NCBI RefSeq assembly: GCF_902506535.1
Contig: NZ_LR733827.1
Coordinates: 225,680 to 289,679, forward strand
Direction of reading: 5' to 3'
DNA: 64,000 nucleotides
Source: Pseudomonas sp. 8Z
GTDB lineage: Bacteria > Pseudomonadota > Gammaproteobacteria > Pseudomonadales > Pseudomonadaceae
A program made the translations under genes and the position numbers. Shown here piece after piece: positions 1 to 9,597 of the stretch. The notes beneath the pieces were generated by a model that saw only the letters and a list, made by a program, of their open reading frames with translations, did not search any database and was not told where the DNA came from. Positions within the stretch are counted from its first letter, which is position 1, and each line of letters starts with the position of its first letter.

Positions 1-202
1 GCAGTCGCGTGCCTGTGAGCTGCCTCGTTACGAGGTGGTGGATATCCAGGGTGAGCCGCACTGCCGTACCTTCGTGGTCGAGTGCCAGGTGGCCCTGCTC
101 AATGAAAAGACCCTGGGCCAGGGTGGCAGTCGGCGTATTGCCGAACAGGTCGCTGCGGCTGCGGCGCTGATCGCCCTCGGGGTGGAGAATGGCAATGACT
201 GA
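1..202 (+). CDS. rnc: Ribonuclease III, C-terminal fragment (5' end outside window)
   Basis: The window opens inside a reading frame (codons from base 2) that ends with TGA at 200-202. The visible 66 residues are the end of a double-stranded RNA binding domain: a [11 protein letters not shown] strand pair, then the [11 protein letters not shown] loop-helix that grips dsRNA, then an alanine-rich final helix. RNase III cleaves double-stranded regions of rRNA precursors and mRNAs. The catalytic domain lies upstream of the window. The gene overlaps the start of era, the usual rnc-era arrangement that couples the two translationally. Identification rests on the C-terminal domain plus this context. 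Confidence 0.93.
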   Translation, partial: QSRACELPRYEVVDIQGEPHCRTFVVECQVALLNEKTLGQGGSRRIAEQVAAAAALIALGVENGND

Positions 203-1094
203 TGCACCTATGACCCGCTGCGGCTACGTCGCTATTGTCGGCCGACCCAATGTGGGCAAGTCGACGCTGCTCAACCATATTCTCGGGCAGAAGCTGGCGA
301 TCACTTCGCGCAAACCGCAGACCACCCGCCACAACATGCTTGGGATCAAGACCGAGGGTGATGTTCAGGCCGTCTACGTCGATACGCCTGGTCTGCACAA
401 GCACAACGACAAGGCGCTCAACCGCTATATGAACCGCAGCGCTTCCACTGCGCTGAAGGATGTCGATGTGGTGGTGTTCGTCGTCGACCGCATGCGCTGG
501 ACCGACGAGGATCAACTGGTGCTGGAGAAGGTGCAGCATGTCACATGCCCGATCCTGCTGGCGGTGAACAAGGCCGATCGCCTGGAAGACAAGAGCGAGC
601 TGCTGCCGCACCTGAACTGGCTGGCCGAGCAACTGCCGCAGGCCGAAATCGTGCCGATCTCCGCACTGCAGGGGCAGAACCTTGACACGCTGGAAAAATT
701 GGTCGGCGAGCGCCTGCCGGAGTCCGAACACTTCTACCCGGAAGACCAGATTACCGACCGTTCCAGTCGCTTCTTGGCGGCTGAGCTGATCCGCGAGAAG
801 ATCATGCGCCAGCTCGGCGCCGAGCTGCCGTACCAGATCACCGTGGAGATCGAGGAGTTCAAGCAGGAGGGCCGCATCCTGCATATCCACGGCCTTATCC
901 TGGTCGAACGTGACGGGCAGAAGAAAATCATCATTGGCGACAAGGGTGAGCGCATCAAGCGCATCGGCCAGGACGCACGCAAGGACATGGAAACCATGTT
1001 CGACTCCAAGGTGATGCTCAACCTCTGGGTCAAGGTCAAAGGCGGCTGGTCCGACGACGAGCGTGCACTGCGTTCGCTGGGTTACCTGGATTGA
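195..1094 (+). CDS. era: GTPase Era, 30S ribosome assembly factor
   Basis: Era is an essential GTPase that binds the 3' end of 16S rRNA during small-subunit assembly, near the inner membrane. The G1 motif GRPNVGKS lies near residues 16-23, followed by the G3 motif DTPGLH and the G4 motif NKAD. The last third carries a KH RNA-binding domain with a [11 protein letters not shown] loop. About 299 residues is the normal family length. An in-frame ATG six bases earlier (189) also exists, but the GGAG at 184-187 is seven bases from the ATG at 195 and only one from 189, so 195 is preferred. It overlaps the end of rnc and precedes recO and pdxJ. Confidence 0.97.
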   Translation: MTDAPMTRCGYVAIVGRPNVGKSTLLNHILGQKLAITSRKPQTTRHNMLGIKTEGDVQAVYVDTPGLHKHNDKALNRYMNRSASTALKDVDVVVFVVDRMRWTDEDQLVLEKVQHVTCPILLAVNKADRLEDKSELLPHLNWLAEQLPQAEIVPISALQGQNLDTLEKLVGERLPESEHFYPEDQITDRSSRFLAAELIREKIMRQLGAELPYQITVEIEEFKQEGRILHIHGLILVERDGQKKIIIGDKGERIKRIGQDARKDMETMFDSKVMLNLWVKVKGGWSDDERALRSLGYLD

Positions 1095-1133
1095 TCGAAG
1101 CGCCATGCGCATCCTCGTTGTTGCTCATGGCGC

Positions 1134-1841
1134 ATGTTGGCGGTTACCCACATGATTTCTGCCGCCTACGTTCTGCATAGCCGCCCCTACAAGGAAAGCA
1201 GCGCCCTGGTGGATTTCTTCACTGCCCAGGGCCGCATTCGTGCCGTGCTGCGCGCCGCACGCGGTAAGGTCGGCAGCATCGCTCGGCCATTCGCGCCCCT
1301 AGAGTTGGAGCTGCGCGGGCGTGGCGAGCTGAAGACGGTTGGCCGTCTGGAAAGCGCTGGTATTCCTCTGCTGCTGACGGGCGAGGCGCTGTTTTCCGGC
1401 CTTTATCTCAATGAGCTGCTGGTTCGTCTGCTGCCGGCCGAAGACCCACACCCTGTGATGCTCGAACATTACGCCCTGACCCTGCAGGCGCTGGCCGCCG
1501 GTCGGCCGCTGGAACCCCTGCTGCGTGCCTTCGAATGGCGCCTGCTGGATGAGCTGGGCTATGGTTTTGCTCTGGATCGCGACCAGCACGACCAGCCCAT
1601 TGATCCCGCAGGCCTGTATCGCTGGCAACAGGACGTCGGCTTGGTGCCGGTGGTACAACTGCAGCCCGGCGTGTTTCAGGGCCGCGAACTGTTGGCCATG
1701 GCCGAAGCCGACTGGCAGACGCCTGGTGCGCTGGCCGCCGCCAAGCGCCTGATGCGCCAGGCACTGGCCCCCCATCTCGGTGGCAGACCGTTGGTCAGCC
1801 GCGAACTTTTCATGACGCTCAAGGAGCCCAAGCGTGACTGA
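1134..1841 (+). CDS. recO: DNA repair protein RecO
   Basis: RecO acts with RecF and RecR to load RecA on single-stranded DNA covered by SSB during gap repair. The N-terminal OB-fold is visible as [32 protein letters not shown] and [15 protein letters not shown]. The rest is the helical RecO C-terminal domain. The frame gives 235 residues, close to the usual length. The start is uncertain: ATG 1134 gives the longest form and ATG 1152 (protein beginning MISAAYV) is equally possible, and neither has a strong ribosome binding site. It lies about 40 bp after era and overlaps pdxJ by 8 bp, so it is probably cotranscribed with both. Confidence 0.93.
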   Translation: MLAVTHMISAAYVLHSRPYKESSALVDFFTAQGRIRAVLRAARGKVGSIARPFAPLELELRGRGELKTVGRLESAGIPLLLTGEALFSGLYLNELLVRLLPAEDPHPVMLEHYALTLQALAAGRPLEPLLRAFEWRLLDELGYGFALDRDQHDQPIDPAGLYRWQQDVGLVPVVQLQPGVFQGRELLAMAEADWQTPGALAAAKRLMRQALAPHLGGRPLVSRELFMTLKEPKRD

Positions 1842-2580
1842 GGCCAATCGTATTCTGCTCGGTGTCAACATCGACCACGTCGCCACCCTGCGCCAGGCGC
1901 GTGGCACGCGCTACCCGGATCCGGTCAAGGCCGCACTGGACGCCGAAGAGGCGGGCGCCGATGGCATCACCGTGCACCTGCGTGAAGACCGCCGACACAT
2001 CCAGGATCGCGACGTGCGCGTGCTGGCCGATGTGCTGCAGACGCGGATGAACTTCGAGATGGGTGTCACCGAGTTCATGCTTGGCTTCGCCGAACAGATC
2101 CGTCCGGCCCACGTTTGCCTGGTGCCGGAAACCCGCCAGGAGCTGACCACCGAAGGTGGCCTGGACGTGGCGGGGCAGGAGTCGCGTATCGCTGCGGCAG
2201 TGGAACGCCTGTCGCTGGCTGGTTGTGAAGTCTCGCTGTTCATCGACGCCGAGGAGCGGCAGATTGAGGCAGCCATGCGCGTCGGCGCGCCGGCCATCGA
2301 ACTGCACACCGGGCGTTACGCCGATGCCCACACGGCAGAAGAGGCTGCCCAGGAGCTGGCGCGCATTCGCGATGGCGTCATCTGCGGCCTCAACCATGGC
2401 CTGATCGTCAACGCCGGCCATGGCTTGCACTACCACAACGTCGAGGCGGTGGCGGCGATCATGGGCATCAACGAGCTGAACATCGGTCATGCGCTCGTCT
2501 CCCATGCCCTGTTCGTCGGCTTCAAGCAGGCCGTCGCCGAAATGAAGGCGCTGATCGTCGCGGCGGCCGAACGCGGTTAG
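1834..2580 (+). CDS. pdxJ: Pyridoxine 5'-phosphate synthase PdxJ
   Basis: PdxJ closes the pyridine ring in the DXP-dependent vitamin B6 pathway, condensing 1-deoxy-D-xylulose 5-phosphate with 3-amino-2-oxopropyl phosphate. Family motifs are clear: [17 protein letters not shown] at the N-terminus, [16 protein letters not shown], the active-site region MGVTEFM, and GHGLHYHNV plus [14 protein letters not shown] near the C-terminus. The 248-residue TIM barrel is full length. The start is GTG 1834, with AAGGAG seven bases upstream inside recO, so the two genes overlap by 8 bp and are coupled. It is the last gene of the rnc-era-recO-pdxJ operon, and a stem-loop follows its stop. Confidence 0.97.
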   Translation: MTEANRILLGVNIDHVATLRQARGTRYPDPVKAALDAEEAGADGITVHLREDRRHIQDRDVRVLADVLQTRMNFEMGVTEFMLGFAEQIRPAHVCLVPETRQELTTEGGLDVAGQESRIAAAVERLSLAGCEVSLFIDAEERQIEAAMRVGAPAIELHTGRYADAHTAEEAAQELARIRDGVICGLNHGLIVNAGHGLHYHNVEAVAAIMGINELNIGHALVSHALFVGFKQAVAEMKALIVAAAERG

Positions 2581-2598
2581 CAGAACGAAGACTGCAAT

Positions 2599-2625
2599 CG
2601 TAGGGAGGGTTTCACCTGCCCTACG
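2599..2625. terminator. Stem-loop between convergent pdxJ and cmoB
   Basis: CGTAGGG (2599-2605) is complementary to CCCTACG (2619-2625), giving a 7-bp stem with a 13-nt loop in the 58-bp gap between convergent genes. It lacks a clear T-tract, so a role in termination or 3'-end protection is inferred from position. The GTAG at the base of the stem also recalls the Pseudomonas REP format. Confidence 0.45.
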
Positions 2626-2638
2626 TGAGCTATTGCCT

Positions 2639-3607
2639 TTAGGGTTTGCGCGCGACCAGCACGGCGCGGGTCGGCGCCGGTAGGCCTTCGATGGTGCGGC
2701 TGTGGTCGGCCGGGTCTAGGAACTCGGGCAGCGACTGGAAGCGCATCCACTCGGTGGCGCGCTGTTCCTCCACCGAGGTGGTGCTGACGTCGACGCAGCG
2801 CACGTCCTCGAAGCCTGCGCGGCGCAGCCAGCGTTCCAGCGCCGACACCGAGGGCAGGAACCAGACGTTGCGCATTTGTGCGTAGCGATCTTCCGGCACC
2901 AGCACTTGTTCGGCATCGCCTTCGACCACCAGGGTTTCCAGTACCAATTCGCCGCCCTTGACCAAGGCGTCCTTGAGGTCGAGCAGGTGATCGATGGGTG
3001 AGCGTCGGTGGTAGAGCACGCCCATGGAGAACACCGTGTCGAAGCCTTGCAGCTTGGCTGGCAGCTCTTCGAAGGCCAGCGGCAGGTGCCACACGGGGTA
3101 ATCAGGCAGATAACGCTTCATCGCCAGGAATTGGCAGAGGAACAGCCAGTTGGGGTCGATGCCGACCACACTATCGGCACCGTCGCCGAGCATGCGCCAC
3201 ATGTAGTAGCCGTTGCCGCAACCAACATCGAGGATGCGCTTACCGGCCAGATCCAGGTGCGGGGCGACACGCTGCCACTTCCAGTCCGAGCGCCATTCGG
3301 TGTCGATGTGCACGCCGAACAACTCGAACGGCCCCTTGCGCCAGGGGATCAGCCCTTGCAGCGCCGTTTTCAATTGCGCCCGCGTGGCGTCGTCACAGGC
3401 ACCGCCGAAGGCGAAGCGCTGCGCCAGCTCTACCTCGCTCACCGGCAGATCCGGTAGCGCCTGCACCGCGCCGTACCAGCGCGCCAGGTCACCATGACCG
3501 ATGGCCAGCTTGGCATCGAGCTGGCCAGGCAGCTCGCACGCCCAGTCTTGCAAAGGCGTACCAGCAAGCTGTGCCTGCAGCGCGTCGAGATCCAGGTCGC
3601 GCATCAT
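2639..3607 (-). CDS. cmoB: tRNA U34 carboxymethyltransferase CmoB
   Basis: CmoB transfers the carboxymethyl group of carboxy-SAM, made by CmoA, to 5-hydroxyuridine at tRNA wobble position 34, giving cmo5U. The SAM-binding motif I reads [15 protein letters not shown], followed by [10 protein letters not shown] and a [16 protein letters not shown] motif. From ATG 3607 the product is 322 residues, matching the family. The open frame extends upstream to 3649, but ATG 3607 overlaps the cmoA stop codon (ATGA), the normal cmoA-cmoB coupling, so the short start is preferred; ATG 3604 is adjacent and equivalent. It is the second gene of the cmoAB operon. Confidence 0.95.
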   Translation of the reverse strand: MMRDLDLDALQAQLAGTPLQDWACELPGQLDAKLAIGHGDLARWYGAVQALPDLPVSEVELAQRFAFGGACDDATRAQLKTALQGLIPWRKGPFELFGVHIDTEWRSDWKWQRVAPHLDLAGKRILDVGCGNGYYMWRMLGDGADSVVGIDPNWLFLCQFLAMKRYLPDYPVWHLPLAFEELPAKLQGFDTVFSMGVLYHRRSPIDHLLDLKDALVKGGELVLETLVVEGDAEQVLVPEDRYAQMRNVWFLPSVSALERWLRRAGFEDVRCVDVSTTSVEEQRATEWMRFQSLPEFLDPADHSRTIEGLPAPTRAVLVARKP

Positions 3608-4347
3608 GGCAGGGCCACCAGCGAGGCGAAGTTCAGGCACTGGAACCACGGCAGCACCTTACTGAAGCCAGCGGCCAGCAGGCGCTCGCGATGCTGTTCG
3701 AGGCTGTCGGGCAGCATCACCTTCTCGATGGCGCTACGCTTCTGGGCTATTTCCAGTTCGCTGTAGCCGTTGGCGCGTTTGAAGGCGACGTGCAGTTCGG
3801 TGAGCAGCTCGTGTTCGGCGGCGTCTTCGAAGCGCAGCTTCTCCGAGAGGATCAGCGCACCGCCCGGCAGCAGGGCCTGGCGAATCTTGCTGAGCAGTTC
3901 CAGGCGGCGCTCTGGTGGGATGAACTGCAGGGTGAAGTTCAACGTCACCAGCGAAGTTGGTTGTAATTCGAGCGCAAGGATATCGGCCTCGATCACCTCC
4001 ACCGGCAGCAGCTCTTGAAACATGGCGTCCTGGGCATGTAGGTACTCGCTGCAGCGTGCGACCATGGCCGGGGAGTTGTCCACGGCGATTACTCGGCAGC
4101 CATCGCTGCGTACATGGCGGCGTAGCGCCTGAGTCACAGCGCCGAGTGAGGCGCCTAGGTCATATAGCTGGGTATGCGGCTGAGCGAACTGGCCAGCGAG
4201 CACGCCGATGTTCTCGACGATGGTGGGGTAGCCGGGCACTGAGCGCTTGATCATGTCGGGGAACACCCGTACCACGTCCTCGTTGAAGACGAAATCGGGC
4301 ACTTCAGCCAGAGGCTGGGCGAACAGACGGTCGGATTCTTGGCTCAC
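3604..4347 (-). CDS. cmoA: Carboxy-S-adenosyl-L-methionine synthase CmoA
   Basis: CmoA converts SAM and prephenate to carboxy-SAM, the donor used by CmoB. Recognisable stretches are [16 protein letters not shown], the SAM-binding [17 protein letters not shown], and [14 protein letters not shown]. The frame is open to ATG 4401, which would add 18 residues ([11 protein letters not shown]...) unlike the family. GTG 4347 gives VSQESDRLF and 247 residues, the same length as the E. coli protein, so GTG 4347 is the chosen start although no strong ribosome binding site is visible. The stop overlaps the start of cmoB. Confidence 0.93.
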   Translation of the reverse strand: MSQESDRLFAQPLAEVPDFVFNEDVVRVFPDMIKRSVPGYPTIVENIGVLAGQFAQPHTQLYDLGASLGAVTQALRRHVRSDGCRVIAVDNSPAMVARCSEYLHAQDAMFQELLPVEVIEADILALELQPTSLVTLNFTLQFIPPERRLELLSKIRQALLPGGALILSEKLRFEDAAEHELLTELHVAFKRANGYSELEIAQKRSAIEKVMLPDSLEQHRERLLAAGFSKVLPWFQCLNFASLVALP

Positions 4348-4404
4348 GGCAACGGCAACAGGTAGCGGAAAAGGTCGGCATTCTAGCCAAGTAAGGGCCA
4401 ACAG

Positions 4405-5046
4405 TCAGGCGCTGTTACTGCGGCTGAAGGCTGAGGCGGTGATGCCCCATTGACCGAGCCAGTAAGTGACGATGATGGCGTAGGGCGCAGCGTCGAAACT
4501 GACAAGGAAGCGGTCGATGCCAATAAGACTGTCGGATAGTACGAATAGAGCGGCGCCACCTGCCGCCAGCCAGGTGCTGCGTGGTTGCAACCTGGGATGG
4601 CCGAGCTGAGCCAGGGCGCGCCAGAACATCAGGCTGATCGCGGTGACGTAGCAGGCCACTGGCATCAACAGTTGCCCCAGACCGGCATTGGCCAGCACGG
4701 CGAACATGCCGCCACCTATGAGTAGAGCGGGCAGTAGCGCGAGCAGAGCAGGGTGCCGAGTGTTGTGGAGGTAGGCGCGCAGATAGGCCAAGTGAGCGAA
4801 CAGAAAGGCGCTCAGACCCTGCACGAATAGATCACCTGGCCAGGCCAGCAACAGGTCACCCGCCAGCGAAAACAGCAGGCCCAGGCTGATCCAGCGGCGA
4901 TATACGCCAGGCTTTGTCTGGCGCAGCCAGAAGAGCAGGGCGATGACCGGGATGCCCTTGGCGAGCAGGCCGAGTTGCGTATCGCCAGTGATCAGACTGT
5001 AGAGGTAGGCGCCAGCGCCTGCCAAACCCAGGAGCAACCAGCCCAT
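4405..5046 (-). CDS. YhhN/TMEM86 family membrane protein, predicted lysoplasmalogenase
   Basis: A 213-residue polytopic membrane protein of about eight hydrophobic segments. It belongs to the YhhN (TMEM86) family, some members of which hydrolyse the vinyl-ether bond of lysoplasmalogens; activity in this bacterium is not established. Visible family features are LLAKGIPVIALLFWLRQ, SLAGDLLLAWPGDLFVQGLSAFLFAHLAYLRA and the C-terminal LSDSLIGIDRF. A longer frame begins at 5130, but ATG 5046 has an AAGGAC ribosome binding site and starts directly with the first membrane helix (MGWLLLGLAG), so it is preferred. It stands 57 bp upstream of cmoA on the same strand and may be transcribed with it. Confidence 0.82.
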   Translation of the reverse strand: MGWLLLGLAGAGAYLYSLITGDTQLGLLAKGIPVIALLFWLRQTKPGVYRRWISLGLLFSLAGDLLLAWPGDLFVQGLSAFLFAHLAYLRAYLHNTRHPALLALLPALLIGGGMFAVLANAGLGQLLMPVACYVTAISLMFWRALAQLGHPRLQPRSTWLAAGGAALFVLSDSLIGIDRFLVSFDAAPYAIIVTYWLGQWGITASAFSRSNSA

Positions 5047-5142
5047 GATGAGCGTCCTTTCACGCTTGAATGGGCTGCGACTATGCCGGGTAGGTTCTCC
5101 GTTTGCCAACGCACGGCGCGCCAGATTCACAGACCAATGGCG

Positions 5143-5176
5143 CCGCAGCGCGCCGGGCGCACCCGGCGCGCTGCGG
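5143..5176. terminator. Very strong GC hairpin just after rapA
   Basis: CCGCAGCGCGCCGGG (5143-5157) pairs perfectly with 5162-5176 around a 4-nt loop, giving a 15-bp, nearly all-GC stem. It begins one base beyond the rapA stop codon, reading on the minus strand. No T-tract follows on either side, so it may block 3' exonucleases or act with Rho rather than be a classical intrinsic terminator. Confidence 0.6.
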
Positions 5177-5177
5177 A

Positions 5178-8021
5178 TCAGCCAGCGACCAGGACGCGGA
5201 TCGCTTCCAGGCGCAGGGCAGCCTTGTCGAACATCGCCTGACCTTGTTCGCGCTGCTCGCGCAGAGCGGCAATCTCGCTGTCGCGCACGCTGGGGTTGAC
5301 CGCTTGCAGGGCGACCAGGCGAGCCAGTTCTTCATCCAGCTCAGCGAGCAGGCGGCGTTTGGCATCGGCAACGCGCTCGACGTGGCGCGGCATGATCTTC
5401 GCCTCGGCGGCGGCGATCTGCTTGGCCAGTACGTCACGCTGGGCCTGGATGAACTTGTTGGCACTGGCGCGCGGCACGCTTTCGAGCTGGTCGTTGAGCG
5501 TCTCGAAGCCGACTTTCGGCGCCAGGTCGTTGCCGTTGGCATCGAGCAGGCAGCGCAGCGCCGCCGGCGGCAGGAAGCGACCCAGTTGCAGCTTGCGCGG
5601 GGCAACGGCTTCGCTGACGTAGAGCAGTTCCAGCAGCACGGTGCCCGGCTTGAGCGCCTTGTTCTTGATCAGCGCCACGGCGGTGTTGCCCATCGAACCA
5701 GACAGCACCAGATCCATGCCGCCCTGCACCATGGGGTGTTCCCAGGTGAGGAATTGCATGTCCTCGCGGGCCAGTGCCTGGTTGCGGTCGTAGGTGATGG
5801 TGACGGCCTCGTCGTTGCCCAGCGGGAAGCTGGCGTCCAGCATCTTCTCGCTGGGGCGAAGGATCAGGGCGTTTTCCGAGTGATCTTCACTGTCGATGCC
5901 GAAGGCGTTGAACAGTTCTTCCATGTAGATCGGCAGGGTGAACTGATCGTCCTGTTCGAGAATGGCTTCGACCAGCGCTTCGCCTTCACCAGCACCACCG
6001 GAGTTCAGCTCCAGCAGGCGGTCACGGCCATTGTGTAGTTCGCCCTCCAGGCGCACGCGCTCCCCGCGGGCTTCGTCGATCAGGGCTTGCCATTGGTCAT
6101 CATCGGCGCCTTCGAGCAGCGGCAGCAGGCGCGGGCCGAACTGGTGCTGCAGGGCGTTGCCGGTCGGGCAGGTGGCGAGGAAGGCGTTCAGCGCTTCGTG
6201 GTACCACTGGAACAGGCGCGCCTGCGGGCTGGTTTCCAGATAGGGCACGTGCAGTTGGATCTTGTGCTTCTGGCCGATCCGGTCGAGGCGGCCGATACGC
6301 TGTTCGAGCAGATCCGGGTGCGATGGCAGGTCGAACAGTACCAGATGGTGAGCGAACTGGAAGTTGCGGCCTTCGGAGCCGATTTCCGAGCAGATCAGCA
6401 CCTGCGCGCCAAATTCCTCGTCGGCGAAATAGGCCGCTGCGCGGTCGCGCTCAAGGATGCTCATACCTTCATGGAAGACGGTGGCCGGGATGCCGGAGCG
6501 CACGCGCAGGGCGTCTTCCAGATCCAGCGCGGTTTCGGCGTGGGCGCAGATCACCAGCACCTTGAACTTCTTGAGCATCTTCAGGGTGTCGATCAGCCAT
6601 TCGACGCGCGGGTCGAAGCGCCACCAGCGCTGCTCCTCGTCGACATCGTCCTGCGCCTGGTAGCTGACTTCCGGGTACAGCTCGGCATGTTCGCCGATGG
6701 GCAGTTCCAGGTATTCGGCCGGGCAGGGCAGCGGGTAGGGATGCAGTTCGCGCTCGGGGAAGCCCTGCACGGCGGCACGGGTGTTGCGGAACAGCAGGCG
6801 GCCTGTACCGTGGCGGTCGAGCAGTTCGCGTACCAGGCGGGAGCGGGCTTCGTCATCGCCACTGTCGACGGCGTCGAGCAGTTCGCGGCCTTCATCACCG
6901 AGGAAGCCGCCGATGGCATCACGCGCCTGGGCGCTCAGCTTGCCCTGATCCAGCAACTCCTGCACCGCTTCGGCCACCGGGCGATACTGGCTGCTTTCCG
7001 CGCGGAAGGCCTGCAGATCGTGAAAGCGCGCCGGGTCGAGCAGGCGCAGGCGGGCGAAGTGGCTGTCCTGGCCGAGCTGTTCGGGGGTGGCGGTGAGCAG
7101 CAGCACGCCGGCGATGACTTCGGCCAGTTGCTCGACCAGCGAATATTCGGCGCTGGCCTTCTCCGGGTGCCAGACCAGATGGTGGGCTTCGTCCACTACC
7201 AGCAGATCCCAACCAGCGGCGAACAGGGCGTCTTGCGCCTTCTCGTCGTCCACCAGCCACTCCAGGGCGACCAGGGCCAGTTGGCAATCTTCGAAGGGGT
7301 TGCTGGCGTCGCTTTCCATGAAGCGTTCGGCGTCGAACAGCGCCACTTCCAGGTTGAAGCGTCGGCGCATCTCCACCAGCCACTGGTGCTGCAGGTTTTC
7401 CGGCACCAGAATCAGCACGCGGCTGGCACGGCCGGAGAGCAGTTGGCGGTGAATGACCAGGCCGGCTTCGATGGTCTTGCCCAGGCCCACTTCGTCGGCC
7501 AGCAGCACGCGCGGGGCGATGCGGTCGGCAACGCTGCGGGCAATGTGCAACTGGTGGGCGATGGGCTGGGCGCGCACGCCGCCCAGGCCCCAGAGCGAGG
7601 ACTGCAGCAGGCGGCTGTTGTGTTCCAGGCTGTGATAGCGCAGGGCGAACCAGTTCAGTGGGTCGATCTGGCCGGCGAACAGGCGGTCGCTGGCTAGGCG
7701 GAACTGGATGAAGTTCGACAGTTGGGTTTCCGGCATGCTGACCGGTTGATGCTGAGCATTGAGGCCGTGGTAGACCAGCAGGCCGTCGATGTCTTCGACT
7801 TCCTGCACGCTGAGCTTCCAGCCTTCGAAATGGGTGATCTCGTCGCCCGGCACGAAGCGCACGCGAGTCAGCGGCGCGTTGCGGGTGGCGTATTGGCGCG
7901 TCTCGCCGGTGGCCGGGTAGAGCACGGTGAGTAGGCGGCCATCCTCGGTAATGATGGTTCCAAGGCCTAATTCCGCCTCGCTGTCACTGATCCAGCGTTG
8001 CCCCGGTTGATACTGCGCCAT
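5178..8021 (-). CDS. rapA: RNA polymerase-associated ATPase RapA (HepA)
   Basis: RapA is a Swi2/Snf2-type ATPase that binds core RNA polymerase and helps recycle it after termination. In its 947 residues (E. coli 968) the N-terminal domain is followed by Walker A DEVGLGKT at about 176-183, the DEAH box at 277-280, LLTATP, and in the second helicase lobe [18 protein letters not shown] and [14 protein letters not shown] long RapA-specific C-terminal region follows. ATG 8021 has GGGAG seven bases upstream. The gene is monocistronic between divergent and same-strand neighbours. Large open frames on the opposite strand here are codon-bias shadows. Confidence 0.97.
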   Translation of the reverse strand: MAQYQPGQRWISDSEAELGLGTIITEDGRLLTVLYPATGETRQYATRNAPLTRVRFVPGDEITHFEGWKLSVQEVEDIDGLLVYHGLNAQHQPVSMPETQLSNFIQFRLASDRLFAGQIDPLNWFALRYHSLEHNSRLLQSSLWGLGGVRAQPIAHQLHIARSVADRIAPRVLLADEVGLGKTIEAGLVIHRQLLSGRASRVLILVPENLQHQWLVEMRRRFNLEVALFDAERFMESDASNPFEDCQLALVALEWLVDDEKAQDALFAAGWDLLVVDEAHHLVWHPEKASAEYSLVEQLAEVIAGVLLLTATPEQLGQDSHFARLRLLDPARFHDLQAFRAESSQYRPVAEAVQELLDQGKLSAQARDAIGGFLGDEGRELLDAVDSGDDEARSRLVRELLDRHGTGRLLFRNTRAAVQGFPERELHPYPLPCPAEYLELPIGEHAELYPEVSYQAQDDVDEEQRWWRFDPRVEWLIDTLKMLKKFKVLVICAHAETALDLEDALRVRSGIPATVFHEGMSILERDRAAAYFADEEFGAQVLICSEIGSEGRNFQFAHHLVLFDLPSHPDLLEQRIGRLDRIGQKHKIQLHVPYLETSPQARLFQWYHEALNAFLATCPTGNALQHQFGPRLLPLLEGADDDQWQALIDEARGERVRLEGELHNGRDRLLELNSGGAGEGEALVEAILEQDDQFTLPIYMEELFNAFGIDSEDHSENALILRPSEKMLDASFPLGNDEAVTITYDRNQALAREDMQFLTWEHPMVQGGMDLVLSGSMGNTAVALIKNKALKPGTVLLELLYVSEAVAPRKLQLGRFLPPAALRCLLDANGNDLAPKVGFETLNDQLESVPRASANKFIQAQRDVLAKQIAAAEAKIMPRHVERVADAKRRLLAELDEELARLVALQAVNPSVRDSEIAALREQREQGQAMFDKAALRLEAIRVLVAG

Positions 8022-8182
8022 GCCTGTCTCCCGCGTAAAAAAGCCGACTATGGTAACGGATGCCGCGCTATGGCCAAAGCGCTCACGGCACTATCGATGC
8101 AGCCGTCAGTCGAAAGTCTAGCGAGCTCGCTCTAAAGTCGTCGTTCATGGCGCCGACAGTCTGACCAAAGGAGGTGCTGTTT

Positions 8183-8476
8183 ATGCTGCCACCGATCCCC
8201 CACAGTCTGGTGCCGGTCACTGCCACGCAGGACGTAGTCAAGCCCAGGCCCGAGGTTCCTCCTGTGACTCCAGCTCAAGGCAGTGCCGAGGAAAGTGCGC
8301 TGGGCCTGGACAGGCGCCACCCGCAGGAGGCCGAGGAACTGCTGCGTGAAGAGCAGCGCCGCCGCCAGCGGCGCGGTTATACCCCTGAGCAGTTGGCCGA
8401 AGCCGAGCCAGAGGAGATGGCGCAGGCGCTGGGCGATGTGCCCCGGCAGGGACTGTGGGTGGATGTGGAAGTCTGA
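8183..8476 (+). CDS. Conserved uncharacterised small protein, proline- and glutamate-rich
   Basis: A 97-residue soluble protein with no recognised domain. The N-terminal half is proline-rich and apparently disordered (MLPPIPHSLVP, KPRPEVPPVTP). The second half is highly charged, with a helix-prone EAEELLREEQRRRQRRGYT segment and an acidic EQLAEAEPEEMAQAL stretch. ATG 8183 has an excellent AAAGGAGG eight bases upstream. The frame could open at GTG 8174, but that codon lies inside the ribosome binding site. It is divergent from rapA and precedes the alkB-like gene. Function unknown. Confidence 0.75.
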   Translation: MLPPIPHSLVPVTATQDVVKPRPEVPPVTPAQGSAEESALGLDRRHPQEAEELLREEQRRRQRRGYTPEQLAEAEPEEMAQALGDVPRQGLWVDVEV

Positions 8477-8514
8477 CAGACTCACCAAGCCTTCTTGTTG
8501 CAAGGGATATTTCG

Positions 8515-9114
8515 GTGTTGTTTGACGACTCTTTGCCGCCACTGGCCGATGCTGAGCTCGACTACCAGCCTGCTTGGGTCGATGCTGCGCTGGCGGATAT
8601 CTGGCTTGAAGCGCTGATCGAGCAGACGCCCTGGCAGCAGCCGCAGTTATTTATCCATGGCCGGCATCACTCGGTTCCTCGTCTGACTGCCTGGTATGGC
8701 GAGCCCGAAGCGCGCTATCGCTATTCCGGGGTGATCCACGAGCCATTGCCGTGGACGCCCTTGCTCGATGAGATTCGTCAGCGCGTCGAGCAGTGCGTCG
8801 GTCAAGCGCTCAATGCCGTGCTGCTCAACTATTACCGCGACGGCCAGGATTCGATGGGCTGGCACAGCGATGCCGAGCCCGAGCTGGGGCGCAACCCGCT
8901 GATCGCCTCGCTGAACCTGGGCGGTAGTCGGCGTTTTGATCTGCGCCGGGTGGGCGCTACGCGTATCGAACATTCGCTGACACTCGACCACGCTTCGCTA
9001 CTGGTCATGCGTGGGCCGACCCAGCATCATTGGCAGCACCAAGTGGCGAAGACGCGCCGAGTCTGTGCGCCGCGCCTGAACCTGACCTTTCGCCTGATCC
9101 GGTTTCCGCTATGA
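8515..9114 (+). CDS. AlkB-like 2-oxoglutarate/Fe(II) dioxygenase
   Basis: AlkB family enzymes reverse N-alkyl damage on DNA or RNA bases by oxidative demethylation. The iron-binding HxD is GWHSDAEP (His117, Asp119 from the GTG start); the distal His and the 2-oxoglutarate-binding RxxxxxR follow in QHHWQHQV and RRVCAPRLNLTFR. The substrate-side NYYRDGQDSMGWH also fits the short ALKBH2/3-type subfamily. The frame is open from 8455, but that start overlaps the previous gene. GTG 8515, with AAGGGA seven bases upstream, gives 199 residues and is preferred; TTG 8518 is an alternative. Its stop overlaps the next start (ATGA). Confidence 0.88.
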   Translation: MLFDDSLPPLADAELDYQPAWVDAALADIWLEALIEQTPWQQPQLFIHGRHHSVPRLTAWYGEPEARYRYSGVIHEPLPWTPLLDEIRQRVEQCVGQALNAVLLNYYRDGQDSMGWHSDAEPELGRNPLIASLNLGGSRRFDLRRVGATRIEHSLTLDHASLLVMRGPTQHHWQHQVAKTRRVCAPRLNLTFRLIRFPL

Positions 9115-9272
9115 GCAACGACGACAAGCTGATCGATTTCGCCGCCGAGCGCGACAAGCGCATCCATGACCTCAACGACAAGCGCCTTAATGACATGCGC
9201 CAGGCCTTCGAGCAGGTGCTGCCGCTGAGCAAAGGCAAGAAGAAGTCCAAAGGCAAACCTAAAAAGCGCTGA
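9111..9272 (+). CDS. Small lysine-rich conserved protein (53 aa)
   Basis: A 53-residue protein whose ATG overlaps the stop of the alkB-like gene (ATGA), implying translational coupling. It has a charged helical body (DKLIDFAAERDKRIHDLNDKR) and a strongly basic tail in which most of the last 14 residues are lysine (KGKKKSKGKPKKR). Such tails bind nucleic acid or ribosomes, but no function is known. It has no own ribosome binding site. Coupling to a base-repair dioxygenase makes a nucleic-acid role plausible; that is inference. Confidence 0.75.
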   Translation: MSNDDKLIDFAAERDKRIHDLNDKRLNDMRQAFEQVLPLSKGKKKSKGKPKKR

Positions 9273-9316
9273 AGCAGTCCTTGACCCTTCCAGAGCGATT
9301 GCCTACCCCTGATTTT

Positions 9317-9330
9317 TTGATCTGAATCAG
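9317..9330 (+). promoter_or_regulatory. Upstream Anr/FNR-type box of ccoM
   Basis: TTGATCTGAATCAG matches the Anr/FNR consensus TTGAT-N4-ATCAA at 9 of 10 conserved bases. It lies 50 bp upstream of a second, perfect box and 117 bp before the ccoM start codon. Confidence 0.65.
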
Positions 9331-9366
9331 TTTTCGGTTTGGCCAGGTTGGCCTGCCTATCGAGCA

Positions 9367-9380
9367 TTGATCCAGATCAA
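9367..9380 (+). promoter_or_regulatory. Perfect Anr/FNR box and class II promoter of ccoM
   Basis: TTGATCCAGATCAA is an exact TTGAT-N4-ATCAA site. A -10-like GATAAC lies at 9400-9405, placing transcription start near 9413-9415 and the box centre near -41.5, the geometry of oxygen-regulated class II activation by Anr. The start codon is at 9447. Confidence 0.85.
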
Positions 9381-9446
9381 TTCCCGCCTCGCTGCCGCTG
9401 ATAACGTGAAGCCACCCCAGACAGACAGGCATAACAGGAGGCAGCC

Positions 9447-9563
9447 ATGTTCGTCGATACAGTGGTTCTCGCCGGAGTCGGCACCGTTCTTCTGATGTTC
9501 GCGTTCTTCGGGGGTGTTGGTTATTTCATCTGGAAGGATTCGCACAAGCGCAAGCAGGGCTGA
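9447..9563 (+). CDS. ccoM: cbb3-type cytochrome c oxidase small subunit CcoM
   Basis: A 38-residue single-span membrane protein (MFVDTVVLAGVGTVLLMF... ending GYFIWKDSHKRKQG). It matches, from memory, CcoM of Pseudomonas stutzeri, a small subunit that stabilises the cbb3 oxidase and is encoded away from the cco operons. The order is a short periplasmic N-terminus, one hydrophobic helix (about residues 5-28), then a basic cytoplasmic tail. A good AGGAGG precedes the ATG. Two Anr boxes upstream agree with microaerobic expression of a high-affinity oxidase component, and an intrinsic terminator follows, so it is a monocistronic unit. The alternative would be an unrelated CcoQ-like single-span peptide. 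Confidence 0.88.
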   Translation: MFVDTVVLAGVGTVLLMFAFFGGVGYFIWKDSHKRKQG

Positions 9564-9597
9564 ATCTTGCCAGTTCACTGGGCACGCAAGGCAATTC

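Noticed and set aside
6087..7697. 536-residue open frame on the plus strand opposite rapA
   Set aside because: Codon-bias shadow within a full-length RapA gene; no recognisable domain.
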